NCBI GenBank assembly: GCA_963576735.1
Contig: OY755179.1
Location: 6,448,001-6,512,000 of the forward strand
Length of the DNA stretch: 64,000 nt
Direction: 5' to 3'
Origin: Bedellia somnulentella
Lineage: Eukaryota; Arthropoda; Insecta; Lepidoptera; Bedelliidae
Under the pieces are notes generated by a model that saw only the letters and a list, made by a program, of their open reading frames with translations, was not told the DNA's origin and made no database searches. The position numbers were made by a program, and so were the translations under genes. Shown here piece by piece: positions 20,938 to 31,309 of this stretch (within the stretch, counting starts at the first letter, position 1; each line of letters opens with the position of its first letter).

Positions 20938-22409
20938 TTTTTTTCTTTTTTTTTTTATTGATCTACAAAACCAAGTACAAAATTAGGAAAGTAACAATAC
21001 AACAATATTGACGACATGTTTTTCTTTTGCACTCTACTTGATGTAGATACTGCATGCTCGTTAATACATAAATAAATATTTTATCTTAGACCTATTATTG
21101 TAAACACAAGAATAAAAAAATACATTAAAAATTAAACACTAAAAACACTAAAAAATTTAAATAATTTAAATAAAAAAATCAGACAACAACAGACAAAAGC
21201 ATAAAAAAGAAGATAAAAAAAGATAAAAAACTCAAAAAAATTGCTCAAAAATAATAATTATTATGGAGCACTATAATAAATTGATAATGAGTGTTTCACG
21301 GCTGCCAAGCTATCATTAAATATATCTAAAAGAGATCGAACTGAGTTAGTTGACGAACACATGCGATAAATAGGGGAGTGAGTTCCTAGATTGGTTCTTA
21401 CTGACGGGAGACGAAAGGTTTTATTATTTTGAAGCCTACTGCAGGATCGTGGAATTGAAAAATTTAATGATTCTAATAGTTCAGGAGAATCTATTTGGCC
21501 GTTTATTGTTTTGTAGATAAAAAGAATATCTGATATGGTCCTACGACTTTTAAGTGTTTGTAATTTATAATGACATAGTCTTTTATCATAAGAAGTTAGG
21601 GTATGACACAGGCGATCATTGAAGCTTAACATGTAGAGAAACCTCTTTTGCACAATTTCTAACCGATTCGAGTGAACTGAGTACTCTGGGTTCCATACCA
21701 CACTGTTAAACTCCAAGATACTCCGAACCAAGGCCTTATAAATTAATATGGTGACTTGAGAATTTTGCAGTATCTTAGTTTGCCTATTTATGAAGCCAGC
21801 CAAACGCGAAGTCTTCTGGATAATATAATTAAGATGCTCCCGGAAGTTTAGCTTATTATCGACCATTACGCCCAAATCCCTTACACATTCTTTTGAAGGT
21901 AAAACCTGTTCGCCTATTGTATATTGTATATGTAAGTGGCATTTAGGCAATGTTTTTTCCGAGAAAACTTTATAAAGAAACATTTTTCGGGGTTCAACTG
22001 TAAGTTATTTTCATTGCACCACCACTCCAATGTTTTAAGGTCAGCCTGAAGTAGTTGGATGTCGGTTTCTTCCTTAATTACCCGATATATTTTTAAATCA
22101 TCTGCGTACATTTTGCATTCTGACTTAATTAAATCAGGAAGATCATTTATAAATACCAGAAAGAATAGTGGTCCGAGATGAGATCCTTGTGGTACCCCTA
22201 AAGGTACTTGACACTCCTTAGACTTAAACCCATGGGTACAAACTAACTGTGAGCGTTTAGAAAGGTAAGACTTACACCATCGCAATAGTGAACCGTGAAC
22301 ACCCATCGATTCAAGACGCATCAGAATTATATCTTGATCCGCAAGATCGAAGGCCTTCCTAAAATCAGTGTAAATAGCATGCGTTTCGTTACCTTTGTCT
22401 AACTCAGTA
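20938..22409 (-). mobile_element. Jockey-like LINE fragment with poly-A tail, absent from copy B
   Basis: The T run at 20938-20957 is the poly-A tail on minus. The 5' truncation is at 22409, and GCCTT occurs on both sides (20933-20937 and 22410-22414). Copy B has the continuous site CTCCAAAGGCCTTCTATCAA near 51054, proving insertion after the duplication. A reverse-transcriptase remnant is listed separately. Confidence 0.85.
21261..22409 (-). pseudogene. Jockey-like reverse transcriptase, C-terminal part, one frameshift
   Basis: On minus the open frame starts inside the RT: TDFRKAFDLAD (motif A), LGVPQGSHLGPLFF (motif B) and KMYADDLKIY (motif C). Near 21975 the reading shifts by one base from EKCFFIKFSRKK into the second frame, which carries VRDLGVMVDNKLNF and the ALVRSILEF region typical of jockey C-termini, ending at 21261. 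The endonuclease and ORF1 are lost through 5' truncation. Not functional. Confidence 0.85.
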
Positions 22410-22486
22410 GCCTTCTATCAATGTTTGAGGGTTCGTAACGTTAATCCATTCCTATAAAATTAATAATTCCTATAGAATTATAATTG

Positions 22487-22757
22487 CTGTGTAGTGTCGG
22501 CTATGCTGTGTAGTGTCGGCTTAGAATAACACTACCCCATTTCTGCCGGTGGGTGTACGTAAGAGGCGACTAACGGTATTGGGGCTTTTAAGGGATTTTT
22601 GGGCGATGCGGTTGGAGACCCATCACCAACAACCTTTATTTTGCCATCTTTTCCCCACACAACTTTCCAAAAGTGGCTGAGGAACTTCTAGTTCCTTAGC
22701 TCTGGCTACCCCTTCTAGGGATACATAGCCGTGAGCTCATGTATGTATGTATGTATG
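22487..22757 (+). mobile_element. SINE-B copy with duplicated first 21 bases
   Basis: Matches SINE-B from GCTGTGTAGTGTCGGC to the TATGTATG tail. The opening GCTGTGTAGTGTCGGCT appears twice in tandem (22487 and 22504). Not present in copy B. Confidence 0.85.
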
Positions 22758-22899
22758 AATTATAATAGCATATGGATGTTAAATGTTAAATATTGTATAG
22801 TGTTTATGAGGTAATTTCGTAAAAACTTTAGTAATTTCCTACCCTTGGTGTCCTACAACAGTAGATTAAAGAGTCATTTATATTCATACATACATACAT

Positions 22900-23075
22900 A
22901 TAGAATAGAATAGAATAACTCTTTATTGCACATCAAACACAAATTTATAAAAATTATAATATGATCAATCAGTTTACAGTGAGGTACAATTGGCGGTCTT
23001 ATCGCTAAAAGCGATATCTTCATCATCATCAGACAACCTTTGGAAGGTGAGATAGGTAAATAAAATTTTTAGCTA
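22900..23075 (-). mobile_element. LINE 3' end (CR1/jockey type)
   Basis: AGAATAGAATAGAATAACTC, then TTTATTGCACATC and GGCGGTCTTATCGCTAAAAG, is a common 3' UTR of lepidopteran CR1/jockey LINEs read on minus. The GAATA repeats are its tail. Only the 3' end is retained. Confidence 0.6.
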
Positions 23076-23118
23076 GATGCACAAAAAAAGGCCAAAAAAT
23101 AATAATAAACATAATATA

Positions 23119-23490
23119 AACATAACATAACATAACATAAACGTTCACGCCGAATATCCCCGAAGGGGTTGGCTGAGGTACTAATACTTCTGAACATCAC
23201 GTGACTTTGTCACCTGGTGTTCAGAGCACCCACGTTTTGCATGGACAGTGTACTCACGTGATAGAGGGCAGGCGTATCGCCGTTTTGTACGAATACACTG
23301 TCACATGACTAAGCACAACTCAGCCATGTGGGTTTCCTCACGATGTTTTCCCTCACCGTTAACAACCATGATAAATTAACCACACATATGTCTTTAGAAA
23401 AGACAAATTGGTGTAGGCCCGACCCAGGATTTGAACACTAGCCGTTTGCACGATAAACGAGTGTTCTACCCACTGGGCTATCACGGTTGT
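23119..23490 (-). mobile_element. SINE-A, full length
   Basis: Complete copy on minus, from the tRNA-like head (ACCGTGATAGCCCAGTGGGT on minus) to the TTATG tail. It is flanked by a 13-base duplication TAAACATAATATA at 23106-23118 and 23491-23503. It entered at the tail of the adjoining SINE-B. Confidence 0.92.
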
Positions 23491-23503
23491 TAAACATAAT
23501 ATA

Positions 23504-23742
23504 CTCGCGGCTATAAGTCCAAAAAAGGGGTAGCCAGAGCTTGAGAGCTAGAAACTCCTCAGCCACGTTTGATAGTTGATGGGGAACAAAATACCGTGGA
23601 TAATAAAGTATCGTTGGTTATGGGTCTCCAACGGCATCACCCAAAAACCACTTAATAAGCTCTATACCCTTAGTCCCCTCCTACGACACCCGTGGGTAGA
23701 AAGGGGTAGTGACATTCTAAGCCGGCACTACACGGCCATTAT
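23504..23742 (-). mobile_element. SINE-B copy shared by both duplicates
   Basis: Full SINE-B on minus. The counterpart is at 51250-51491, so it was in place before the duplication. Confidence 0.85.
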
Positions 23743-24115
23743 TTATACCTACAAATAATTAGAAATCATACTTTTTCTATCTACATTTCAACACGCCAAA
23801 TCTAATTCTAATAATTTAAAATAATTCTTTTTCTTTATGCATTTTCATCACACCAATATAAATGGCGCATGCCAGGAAATAATTCTACTCAAAGGCATCG
23901 TAATTACGTACTCATCATTCCATGATTACAATAAGCACTGTGTTGATATCTGTGCGATAATAATTAAACCATTATAAAGGAAATATGAATGTTGAAAAAC
24001 TCGTCTAGATCTAGCTAGCATTTGTAAAACTTGATATTATACACAAAGACGATCAAATGAAGTGACTAGAGGAAATGTCTGTCACAGTTAATAAGAGAAT
24101 CTTGTGTTTTCTTGA
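23743..24115. other. Highly conserved block in copy A
   Basis: About 370 bases differ from 51492-51868 at only a dozen or so positions plus tiny indels, whereas neighbouring duplicated DNA is much more diverged. A 46-codon frame from ATG at 23838 (MHFHHTNINGACQ...) is partly kept in copy B, but the two diverge at the end, so coding is unproven. It could be a regulatory element, a non-coding RNA or a gene-conversion tract. Confidence 0.6.
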
Positions 24116-24167
24116 AGTATCAAGTCGCTGTATTTTTCACAAGTTTCTTATAACTAAATACTTACAA

Positions 24168-24307
24168 TACAACATAACACAACATAAATGTTCACATACG
24201 TATCAATACTTTTGGACATCACGTGGCTTTGTCACCTGCTGTTCAGAGTAACCACGTTTTGCATGGACAGTGTAGTCACGTGATAGGGGGCAGGCCTATC
24301 ACCATTT
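24168..24307 (-). mobile_element. SINE-A 3' fragment
   Basis: On minus it carries the CACGTGATAGGGGGCAGG-complement, the ACATCACGTG segment and a TTATG/TTGTG tail. The tRNA head and the CCCCTTCGGGG hairpin are missing. Confidence 0.75.
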
Positions 24308-24834
24308 AACGTTACTTACAATATGTACTAAATTATTTGAAAATGAACTAAATCATTTGACTTTATAACAATAAAAAAATAGTATGCGTGATATGTGACC
24401 TGAATCAATCTTATTTAATATACGAGTGAGTAACACAGTTCGAACCACAATATAAAATATTTATTGTGCAATAAAAACACCAATATTTTTGGACTTTGTA
24501 TTTATTTATTTTAATATACCACTCCGTAAAACCTAGATAAATATATTATTATATATTGATACTTTTTACAGTCTTTACCTCCATCTGATTTGATTTATTA
24601 TTATTAATTATTCAACTATTTAGCTTAATTTTCAGCTGTACTATGTTATTCGAAGCCAAAATACGAGTAAGGTGATTATTCTTATAGTGTTTCAAGATGA
24701 CACCCTTAATTTTTATAAGGTAAAAACAATAGCCATATACGTTTACCGTTTTGTTTTTGCCATCTCCAAGTAAATATACCATTAATGTTCTAAATTCTGT
24801 GTACTAAGTATCGGGAATTTGTCAATAATGCAAA
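24308..24834. other. Nothing recognised
   Basis: AT-rich and without a clear counterpart in copy B. Part of it may be the left side of the mariner relic. Confidence 0.4.
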
Positions 24835-25281
24835 AAATACAAATTATTTTTTGGGTTTCGCCTTGTTTTCGAGACGCCATTCTGAAGACTGTTGGCTTGT
24901 TTGCATGTCGTACTCATAAACCCATGTCTCGTCGCCAGTGAAAAAGCTAAAATGTCAATGAGAATGTTGTGGACGGACTTAAAAGATATTATCACCTCAC
25001 AAGCCAACTCTCTCAGACTCATACGTCGATTTTCGAGCACTAGCTTCTTGATCCTGTCGATGTTTTCTTTGGTCGTAGCGGTTGAAGGTCTACCAGAACG
25101 AGGCAAGTCTACTAACTACTTCTCGGCCTTCTTTAAAAGCCTTATACCATTGATAAGCCCTTGTTTTCGATATACACGATTCGCCGTAGGTATTTCGCAA
25201 CATTTTTAGTGATTCACCACATGAAATATCATTCGAAACACAAAATTTAAGGCACACTCTTTGTTCAACAATATTTTCCAT
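24835..25281 (-). pseudogene. Mariner transposase remnant with internal deletion
   Basis: The minus frame begins MENIVEQRVCLKFC at 25281, the N-terminal helix-turn-helix of mariner transposases, and goes on with SKTRAYQWYKAFKEGR. A frameshift near 25095 leads to PRSGRPSTATTKENIDRI and LENRRMSLRELA, the second HTH. After ILIDILAF a deletion fuses directly to the region around the first catalytic Asp: TGDETWVYEYD is visible in another frame near 24920. The remaining catalytic residues are lost. Mariner elements cut and paste at TA. AAAGACCCGCGTAAAAGAGG on minus near 25440 may be one terminal repeat. Not functional. Confidence 0.85.
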
Positions 25282-25691
25282 TGTAAAAATCGCCGAGGAC
25301 TCAGAACTATGACCAACAAAAATGTAGTTTAAAACAAATGTAGTTTAAATGACAGATCCCGCTCAAATTTTTCGCGCTAAATCAGTACAGTCCTACCAAC
25401 ATGCAGTAAAAAAAATTAAACGACCTCTTTTACGCGGGTCTTTTTATTGACATATTCCCGAAACTTTTTACACAGAGTAGTATATGATATCAATGCATGT
25501 CAAATATGTGAATAATATTTCTAAATTGTTCTATATTGTGATTATTATAGCTCTTAAAGATAAAGTTTTGTTTGTTTTATAGAATTGTTTTAAGAAAAAT
25601 ATTAATTAAGAAAGAATTTGTTGAATATAGGAATAATTTGACGTTAATGAACATTGCACTTTGTAATTTATAAAAAAAAAACGTATCGTAA

Positions 25692-25800
25692 AAATTACCA
25701 TCTTTTCCCCACTCAACTTCCAAAAGTGGCTGAGGAATATCTAATCCCTTAGCATTGGCTACCCCTTCTAGGGATTTATAGCCGTGAGTATATGTATGTT
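25692..25800 (+). mobile_element. SINE-B 3' half
   Basis: Begins at TTACCATCTTTTCCCCACTC and ends GCCGTGAGTATATGTATG. The 5' half is missing, as in 5' truncated retrocopies. Confidence 0.8.
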
Positions 25801-25852
25801 TCGTAAAAAAATATATTTTAACGTTTACAAAAAACAGAAACGTAAACTGACG

Positions 25853-25962
25853 GGTTTTTTACGAAACTGCAGCTTAGTAATGACACGTAATAAGAAACAG
25901 GAAAATCCATACGATGTACCTACCTGGTAATCCAACTGTTTTATATTTTTAAGTATATATCT
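25853..25962 (+). other. Second conserved block, exon-like, copy A
   Basis: Almost unchanged at 52733-52840. A TTTTTTACGAAACTGCAG acceptor-like string precedes a stretch ending CCTACCTG|GTAATC (GTAGTC in copy B), so an exon of about 53 bases on plus is conceivable. On minus, CCAG|GTAGGTAC is also donor-like. No protein is evident. Confidence 0.35.
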
Positions 25963-26034
25963 ATTTGTCATCAGGGTTTGTGTGGTTGATTTTAACGATT
26001 GAGCTCTTTATTTTGTATATACATCCATACATAC

Positions 26035-26281
26035 ATATATACATATACTCACGGCTATAGATCCCTAGAAGGGGTAGCCAGAGCTAAGGAACTAGAAGTT
26101 CCTCCGCCACTTTTGGAAAGTTGAGTGGGGAAAAGATGGCAAAATAAAGGATGTTGATGATGGGTCTCCAACCGCATCGCCCAATAATCCCTTAAAAGCC
26201 CCAATACCGTTAGACGCCTCTTACGAACACCCACCGGCAGAAATGGGGTAGTGTTATTCTAAGCCGACACTACACAGCAAA
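26035..26281 (-). mobile_element. SINE-B copy
   Basis: Full copy on minus with the TATG tail as CATACATACATA at 26023-26035. Not seen in copy B. Confidence 0.85.
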
Positions 26282-26331
26282 TATATTTTTATATCATGTA
26301 TTTACTTTATAATAAAAAGAATGATGCATGT

Positions 26332-26430
26332 TAACAAAGCTAGAAAGGTTTGCCAAGATCGTACAAAGTAGTGATGTGTAGGTAATCTCTGCCCACCTCA
26401 ATGGAAAACTAACAGCATGAATATATGTAT
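26332..26430 (+). mobile_element. RTE LINE 3' end, degenerate
   Basis: GCTAGAAAGGTTTGCCAAG, then GATCGTACAAAG, CTCTGCCCACCTCAATGG and a TATGTATG tail, match the RTE 3' end. Confidence 0.7.
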
Positions 26431-26731
26431 GTATATATGGATTTTAATGAAAATGTATAAGTGTGTTTAATTTAATGAAAACGTTACATCTTTAATGAGC
26501 TTATCCGAAGATACTCTTCTCTGATGAGTCTGATTATATTGGTGAAATGTCGACTGTGAAAGCCTGATTTCGATGTGTAAACTCTATTACTTCGACTAAA
26601 CTCTTGACTAAAAATTAACTTATGTGTTTTTAAGTTTTGGGATACAAAAATAACTCAGTTCTAACTAATATTTTTTGCCTATCTTTCAGAATTAAGTCAT
26701 GTTTTTGTTTCCGAAATGAAATCCGTATTTT

Positions 26732-26931
26732 NNNNNNNNNNNNNNNNNNNNNNNNNNNNNNNNNNNNNNNNNNNNNNNNNNNNNNNNNNNNNNNNNNNNN
26801 NNNNNNNNNNNNNNNNNNNNNNNNNNNNNNNNNNNNNNNNNNNNNNNNNNNNNNNNNNNNNNNNNNNNNNNNNNNNNNNNNNNNNNNNNNNNNNNNNNNN
26901 NNNNNNNNNNNNNNNNNNNNNNNNNNNNNNN
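26732..26931. other. Assembly gap, 200 N
   Basis: Exactly 200 N. It hides the right boundary of duplication copy A. Any reading frame crossing it is meaningless. Confidence 1.
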
Positions 26932-27195
26932 TAAGCAAAAGTTACCGGCTTCTGGAAAAAGGCCAACTCTAAAAATATTCCATAACGACCGGTCTTGCAC
27001 TTGTATAATACTTCAAATTTCCACGATCTTCACCAAATTTTGCACGTGGCTGCTAATTACAAACGATAGTGCCCAAAATGCAACTTACTTAGAAGTTAAT
27101 GAAATAATAAAAAGAGTGTCTTATTAGCACAAAAACTGTGTGTTCTGTATTTTTCGGATAAAATTTTTCGTATTATTATGATTTCATCTTTTTAT

Positions 27196-27475
27196 CGTTT
27201 ATCGTGCAGTCGATGAGGGTTCAAATCCTGGGTCGGGCCCACAACAATTTGATTTGTAAAGTTATATGTGTGGTTAATTTATCATTGTTGTTAACGGTGA
27301 AGGAAGACATCGTAAGGAAACCAACATGGCTTAGTTATACCTAGTCATGTGACAGTGTATTCGTACAAAAAGGCGATAGGCCTGCCCCCTACCACGTGAG
27401 TACACTGTCACAACAGGGGAAAAGGTCATGTGATATTCAGAAGTATTAGTACGCGCAGGGAGTAAACGTGTGAGT
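27196..27475 (+). mobile_element. SINE-A, both ends eroded
   Basis: Starts within the tRNA-like head at the B box (GGGTTCAAATCC) and runs through GTTAACGGTGA and CCCCTACCACGTGAGTAC to GAAGTATTAGTAC. The hairpin and tail are replaced by unrelated bases. Confidence 0.8.
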
Positions 27476-27482
27476 TGATTTT

Positions 27483-27566
27483 ATTGCATACATATACTCA
27501 GGCCGTTAATTCCCATAGGGTTAGGCACATACTATTGGTCGCCACTTCGTGCGATCCTAGCAAACA
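27483..27566 (-). mobile_element. RTE LINE 3' end
   Basis: ATACATATACTCAGGCCGTT, then AATTCCCATAGGGTTAGGCA and GTGCGATCCTAGCAAAC, are the RTE tail on minus. Confidence 0.65.
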
Positions 27567-27904
27567 ATAACATATAATATGTTTCTCTTTCTCCGGATTA
27601 TCGTATTCGTTTGCGCTCGGCGCAAGGCAGGCGGATGATACTCAATACTCAATAATTTATTGCATTCAACAATGTGTATAACAGTTTTATTTATAAATAA
27701 ATTCATCGAAGACCCGGTGGGGCACAGCAATTTCTTATATCTAAGTTATTTTACAATAAAACTAAATAGGATCGGAGGAGGAAATTCTATAGAAGATATG
27801 ACTGTGTGCAAGTGCTTTGATTGTACTAGTATATTACAACTAACTCACGTTGTAGGTGTCGTCATGAATTTGCATTGGTAGTCTTCCATTTTACAAATAT
27901 TTAG

Positions 27905-28135
27905 CTTGTCCAGTTTTTTTCACTAATAAATAAAGAATAAAGAAAGGAAAAAAAAACTTCGACACAGGCGGGAATCGAACCGGCGACCTCGGGTATACGC
28001 CCCGACGCTCTGCCAATTGAGCCACCGTGTCAATGGCTGCCAGCGTAAAATTCTTCTATCGTTTATTTCTTTTACACGTTTAAGTAGTGTTTGCGTTTCA
28101 TACCTCCGAATTTCATCTAATTTGGAAGGTTTTTT
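27905..28135 (-). repeat. tRNA-containing repeat with conserved leader
   Basis: On minus a leader of about 100 bases (AACCTTCCAAATTAG, ATTCGGAGGTATG, CTTAAACGTGTAAAAG) precedes a cloverleaf-like sequence at 27962-28031. It has an acceptor stem GACACGG/CCTGTGTC, a D arm GCTC...GAGC, an anticodon stem TCGGG/CCCGA with GTA at the anticodon position, and a T arm with GGTTCGATTCC. Position 33 is C instead of the universal U and one T-stem pair is broken, so it is a tRNA-derived repeat, not a working tRNA gene. Relatives occur at 56348-56480, 42560-42780 and 61235-61345. Confidence 0.7.
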
Positions 28136-28141
28136 TTCTTA

Positions 28142-28279
28142 ACAACTATGATCAACTTACCACACACATATGGTTAAGACATATCTTTAGTAAAGACAAA
28201 TTGGTGTAGGCCCGACCCGGGATTTGAAGACTAGTCGTTTGCGCGATAACCGTTGTTCTAACCCTTGAGCTATCACGGT
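28142..28279 (-). mobile_element. SINE-A head only
   Basis: On minus, AACCGTGATAGCTCAAGGGT (A box) through the B box to the ATATGTGTGGTAAGTTGATC region. The 3' two thirds are absent. Confidence 0.8.
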
Positions 28280-28660
28280 TCAAATTATACTCTTTCTAAA
28301 AAAAAGACCATTCAAAATCCGATAATCTGTTAGGAGGGTCACGTGATCATACATAAAATACGCGTCGAATTGATAATCTCCACCGCCTCACAGTGTAGTA
28401 TTCTGCCTCAAAACCTGGTCAAAAACGGAATTTAAAATTTTACTCAAGCTACCAAGAATTATGAACAACTAAAAAGCTGACAAGTTACTGCAACCAATAA
28501 CGAACGCACAAGGGCGCTAGCGTCACACAGCGCTTTGTATGGTCAGTCTGAAGTTACAGTTTGCTTAAGCCTCATATGAGATTTTTCGATGCGCTCTGAT
28601 TTCATTGTTTTTCAAGCTCTTGTTTTTGTGCAGTAAAGTTATTTTGTGGTGGTTTAATAG

Positions 28661-29850
28661 ATGGATGATCTTAGGCAAGGTATGTTCTTACTGTTAAATA
28701 ACATGCATTTGTCAAATATCTAGTAAGTTTTGGTTTTTTCGGTCGATAACATTGGTGTAAGAAATTGTTGTAAAATAGTTATAAATATATTTCAAAAAGG
28801 GTTTTGTTATATTTCTGAACATTTCTGAGCATCAAAAACTTTTGTATAATGTGAGGTACTTAATACACAGGCTTCTTATAAAAAAAACTGCCGCACGAAA
28901 TCGCCCCTTTTTTATATTTTTTAAGTTTTCTGAAATCACTTAAATTTTTGGTACAGATAAAATATTAATGTTATTCGTTTTTATCGGTACCAGGGCATTC
29001 CGGCGTCAGTATTTGACTCGAAATGAGTTTTGTTTAATCGTTCAAACTTCAAATGAACCAATATTTGGCAGAGAGCTAACATTTATGGAGAAAGAATTGT
29101 TGAAAGGTTATTCTTCAAATGACCCAAGAATAGCTGAATTAAAACACAATCTCTCAATTATTAAACATGAGTTCAAACAAAAATGACTTTTTGCTGCTCG
29201 CAAAATCAAAAAAAGATTCGAAGAAGACAATACCACGTGGTTCATCGGCACTATACCTAGGTAAGAAGAGCATAACAGATGCGATCTCTTGCTGTTGTTT
29301 GCATTAACAGTTCCGGAAGTAATCAAAGGGAACTTAATATACTTAGTGATATATAATATATACAAAGAGGTGCTACATATGCGAAGCTATTGCTTTGGAA
29401 TTTAACGATTTGTCAAAAGAAAGGCCATGCAAAAAAGAAAACTTCAGCTTTGGACTGTCGTTTTTGCATTCAAGAATTCGATTTTTCGAAACAATACTGC
29501 ACGTAGCATACAGGTTGCCCATAAAAAAAATGCAACATTCGCCTATTTGCCGAAAAAAAAAGAAGTGGTGAAAGATAGGACAAAAGACATAGAAAACAAA
29601 TTGAAAGAAAAACTGGGTCTTTTAGTGGACATGACTGAAGAATATTTTGGCAATACTAATAATGGAAACACGGGCAGAAGATTTTTGGAGTGTGAAATGT
29701 CATAGAAAATTACAGGTGTCGATAAAGATTAAACCTATCGACTTAAAGTAATTCTGGATGTTTTGTGCTTCGAAATGAAATAAATGATGAAAAATTCGAA
29801 AAATATTGCCAAGAATTGGCTGAAAACTAATAAAAAAAGAAGCAAATATT
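28661..29850 (+). pseudogene. Remnant of a multi-exon, transposon-associated gene
   Basis: Not firmly identified. MDDLRQ at 28661-28679 ends at a GTATGT donor. A second open block in frame 28968-29260, with one TGA at 29184, carries RNEFCLIVQTSNEP, FMEKELLKGYSS and, after the stop, RKIKKRFEEDNTTWFIG, and ends at GTAAGA. A third part has CYICEAI, FSFGLSFLHSRIRFFETILH near 29436 and, after a frame change, KDRTKDIENKLKEKLG, GNTNNGNTGRRFLE and ITGV near 29713. The GNTxRRF and SFGLSxLHxRIRFFE signatures occur in a family of repeat-associated proteins in arthropods and hydrozoans, perhaps related to RAG1/Transib-like transposases (inference). Stops and shifts make it non-functional. Confidence 0.5.
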
Positions 29851-30171
29851 GGCTTATGTTTTAAATTTACCGTGCAAAAGTGACGTTACTAATATTAATA
29901 TTATGGACGATTGTCATGGCGAATAAAGTTTTGTATCCAAAGAAGTTATTGTTTTATTATACTTTAATGTTAAATCACATAAAAAGTACATTTTTAGCCC
30001 GTCCCGCGATAGACTTGGCCATTTAGAAACAAAAATTATTTTGGTCATGTTTTGAGACTGAATACCACACTGTGCGCCTTTCGTCGAATAAAAATACTTA
30101 CCATTACCATTTTGATACCATAAATTAAAATCTCAGCAAATGTTTAATTGTTATTTTCACTCAAATCTAAC

Positions 30172-30300
30172 ATCACGCCGTGAATCCCCGAAGGAGTGGC
30201 AGAGTCACCAATACTTCTAATATAATTACACATGACATTGTTGTCACCTGGTGTTCAACTTTAAAATGAGGAATTACAACACTGACATGTGAGTTTCCTA
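30172..30300 (-). mobile_element. SINE-A 3' fragment
   Basis: On minus ends with CACTCCTTCGGGGATTCACG-type hairpin and GGCGTGATGTTAG. The head is missing. Confidence 0.65.
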
Positions 30301-30301
30301 T

Positions 30302-30428
30302 CATCATCATCAGCCTATAGATTTCCACTGCTGGACAAGGGCCTCCCCGAATGATCTCCACAACGACCAGTCCTGTGCTGCGGCGTCCATCAGCTTCCCG
30401 CGACCTTGACCAAGTCGTCGGTCCACCT
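30302..30428 (-). mobile_element. LINE 3' end with GAT-repeat tail
   Basis: Read on minus it encodes WTDDLVKVAGS-like residues and EALVQQWKSIG, then a stop and a GATGATGATGATGATA tail. This is the C-terminus of a LINE related to the one at 9169-17976, whose ORF ends with EAYVQQW. Confidence 0.7.
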
Positions 30429-31212
30429 TGTGCAAGGCCTAATTACATTCAGTACAAATACTCTGCAGTAAAATGCTTGACTTATATGTCGCAGGAATTC
30501 CTATGATATGGCCGTTAAACTGTATAATGCCATAAGTGACGATTTGAAACAGATGAATCTAGTTAAATTCAAAACAAAACTGTTTAATTATCTTGTAGTA
30601 AAATGCTTTTATAATGTGGATGTTTTTTTCAATATATGTGACATTTAAAAAATTTATTTCACATGACCTATTGACATGATATATTTTTAATGTGTAATTA
30701 TTCCCTTAATTTTAATTTCTTATTGTGTGTATTTTTATTTTAATTGAATCGTAATTATTATTTTTAATTTTTTTGACATTTTAAATAACATCGATATTGT
30801 AATATAGTATGAATTTTTGAATTGACTAGATAGGACTATTAGGACATGAATATTTACACGTTTAACCCTCGGCATGCCTGGTTGGGTCTGTGAGACCCAC
30901 CGCAGTCGTTAAACCGTTATAATTCATTGTAATTTGAAATTCGCGTGCAACCGCTCTCAGTAGCTGACCGTAGTGAACTGATTGTCGCCCTGACGCCCTC
31001 CGCCCGCTACCTAAGTCCGGGGCCTGCTCCAGTAGTGAAAGGACGTGCCCAAAGTGCGCTCGGGTCTCGCAGACCCTACCAGGCATACGGCGTTAGGTTT
31101 CAATGTAAGTATTCATTTGTTGCTCTTAGTGGTTTTGTGTCGTTAATTCGTTAAAAATAAACATAATATTTTAAATAGTAACTTATTTTATATATATATA
31201 TATATATATATA

Positions 31213-31305
31213 ACCGTGATAGCCCAGTGGGTAGAACACTCGGTTCTCGTGCAAGCGACTAGTGTTCAAATCCCGGGGCGGGCCTACACCAATTTGTCTT
31301 TTCTA
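31213..31305 (+). mobile_element. SINE-A head inside the piggyBac remnant
   Basis: ACCGTGATAGCCCAGTGGGT to CACCAATTTGTCTTTTCT. It ends abruptly where transposase sequence begins, and is preceded by a TA microsatellite (31190-31212). Loss of the 3' end is unusual for a retrocopy and suggests a later deletion that also removed the transposase 5' half. Confidence 0.85.
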
Positions 31306-31309
31306 GAAA

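Larger units (their letters stand above)
4061..26731. repeat. Segmental duplication, copy A (expanded)
   Basis: Collinear, same-orientation similarity to 47070-53655. Anchors include: CACCAGCACATTTCTTCG/TCAGCACATTTCTTAAG (4070/47080), the AAACAGATATTTAAT segment (4290/47345), the CCTTTCCTTAA segment (5495/49230), the block 23743-24115/51492-51868, the block 25853-25962/52733-52840, and the last 290 bases before the N gap against 53390-53655. Copy A is about 22.7 kb because it holds a 13 kb TIR composite, a 1.5 kb LINE fragment and several SINEs that copy B lacks. The right end is hidden by the gap. No gene is recognised in the shared backbone. Confidence 0.8.

Noticed and set aside
26630..27000. 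Reading frames of 72-111 codons around 26732-26931
   Set aside because: They consist mostly of N and have no meaning.
27962..28031. Possible tRNA-Tyr gene (GTA anticodon) on minus
   Set aside because: C at position 33, a broken T-stem pair and several repeat relatives with the same flanks point to a tRNA-derived repeat.
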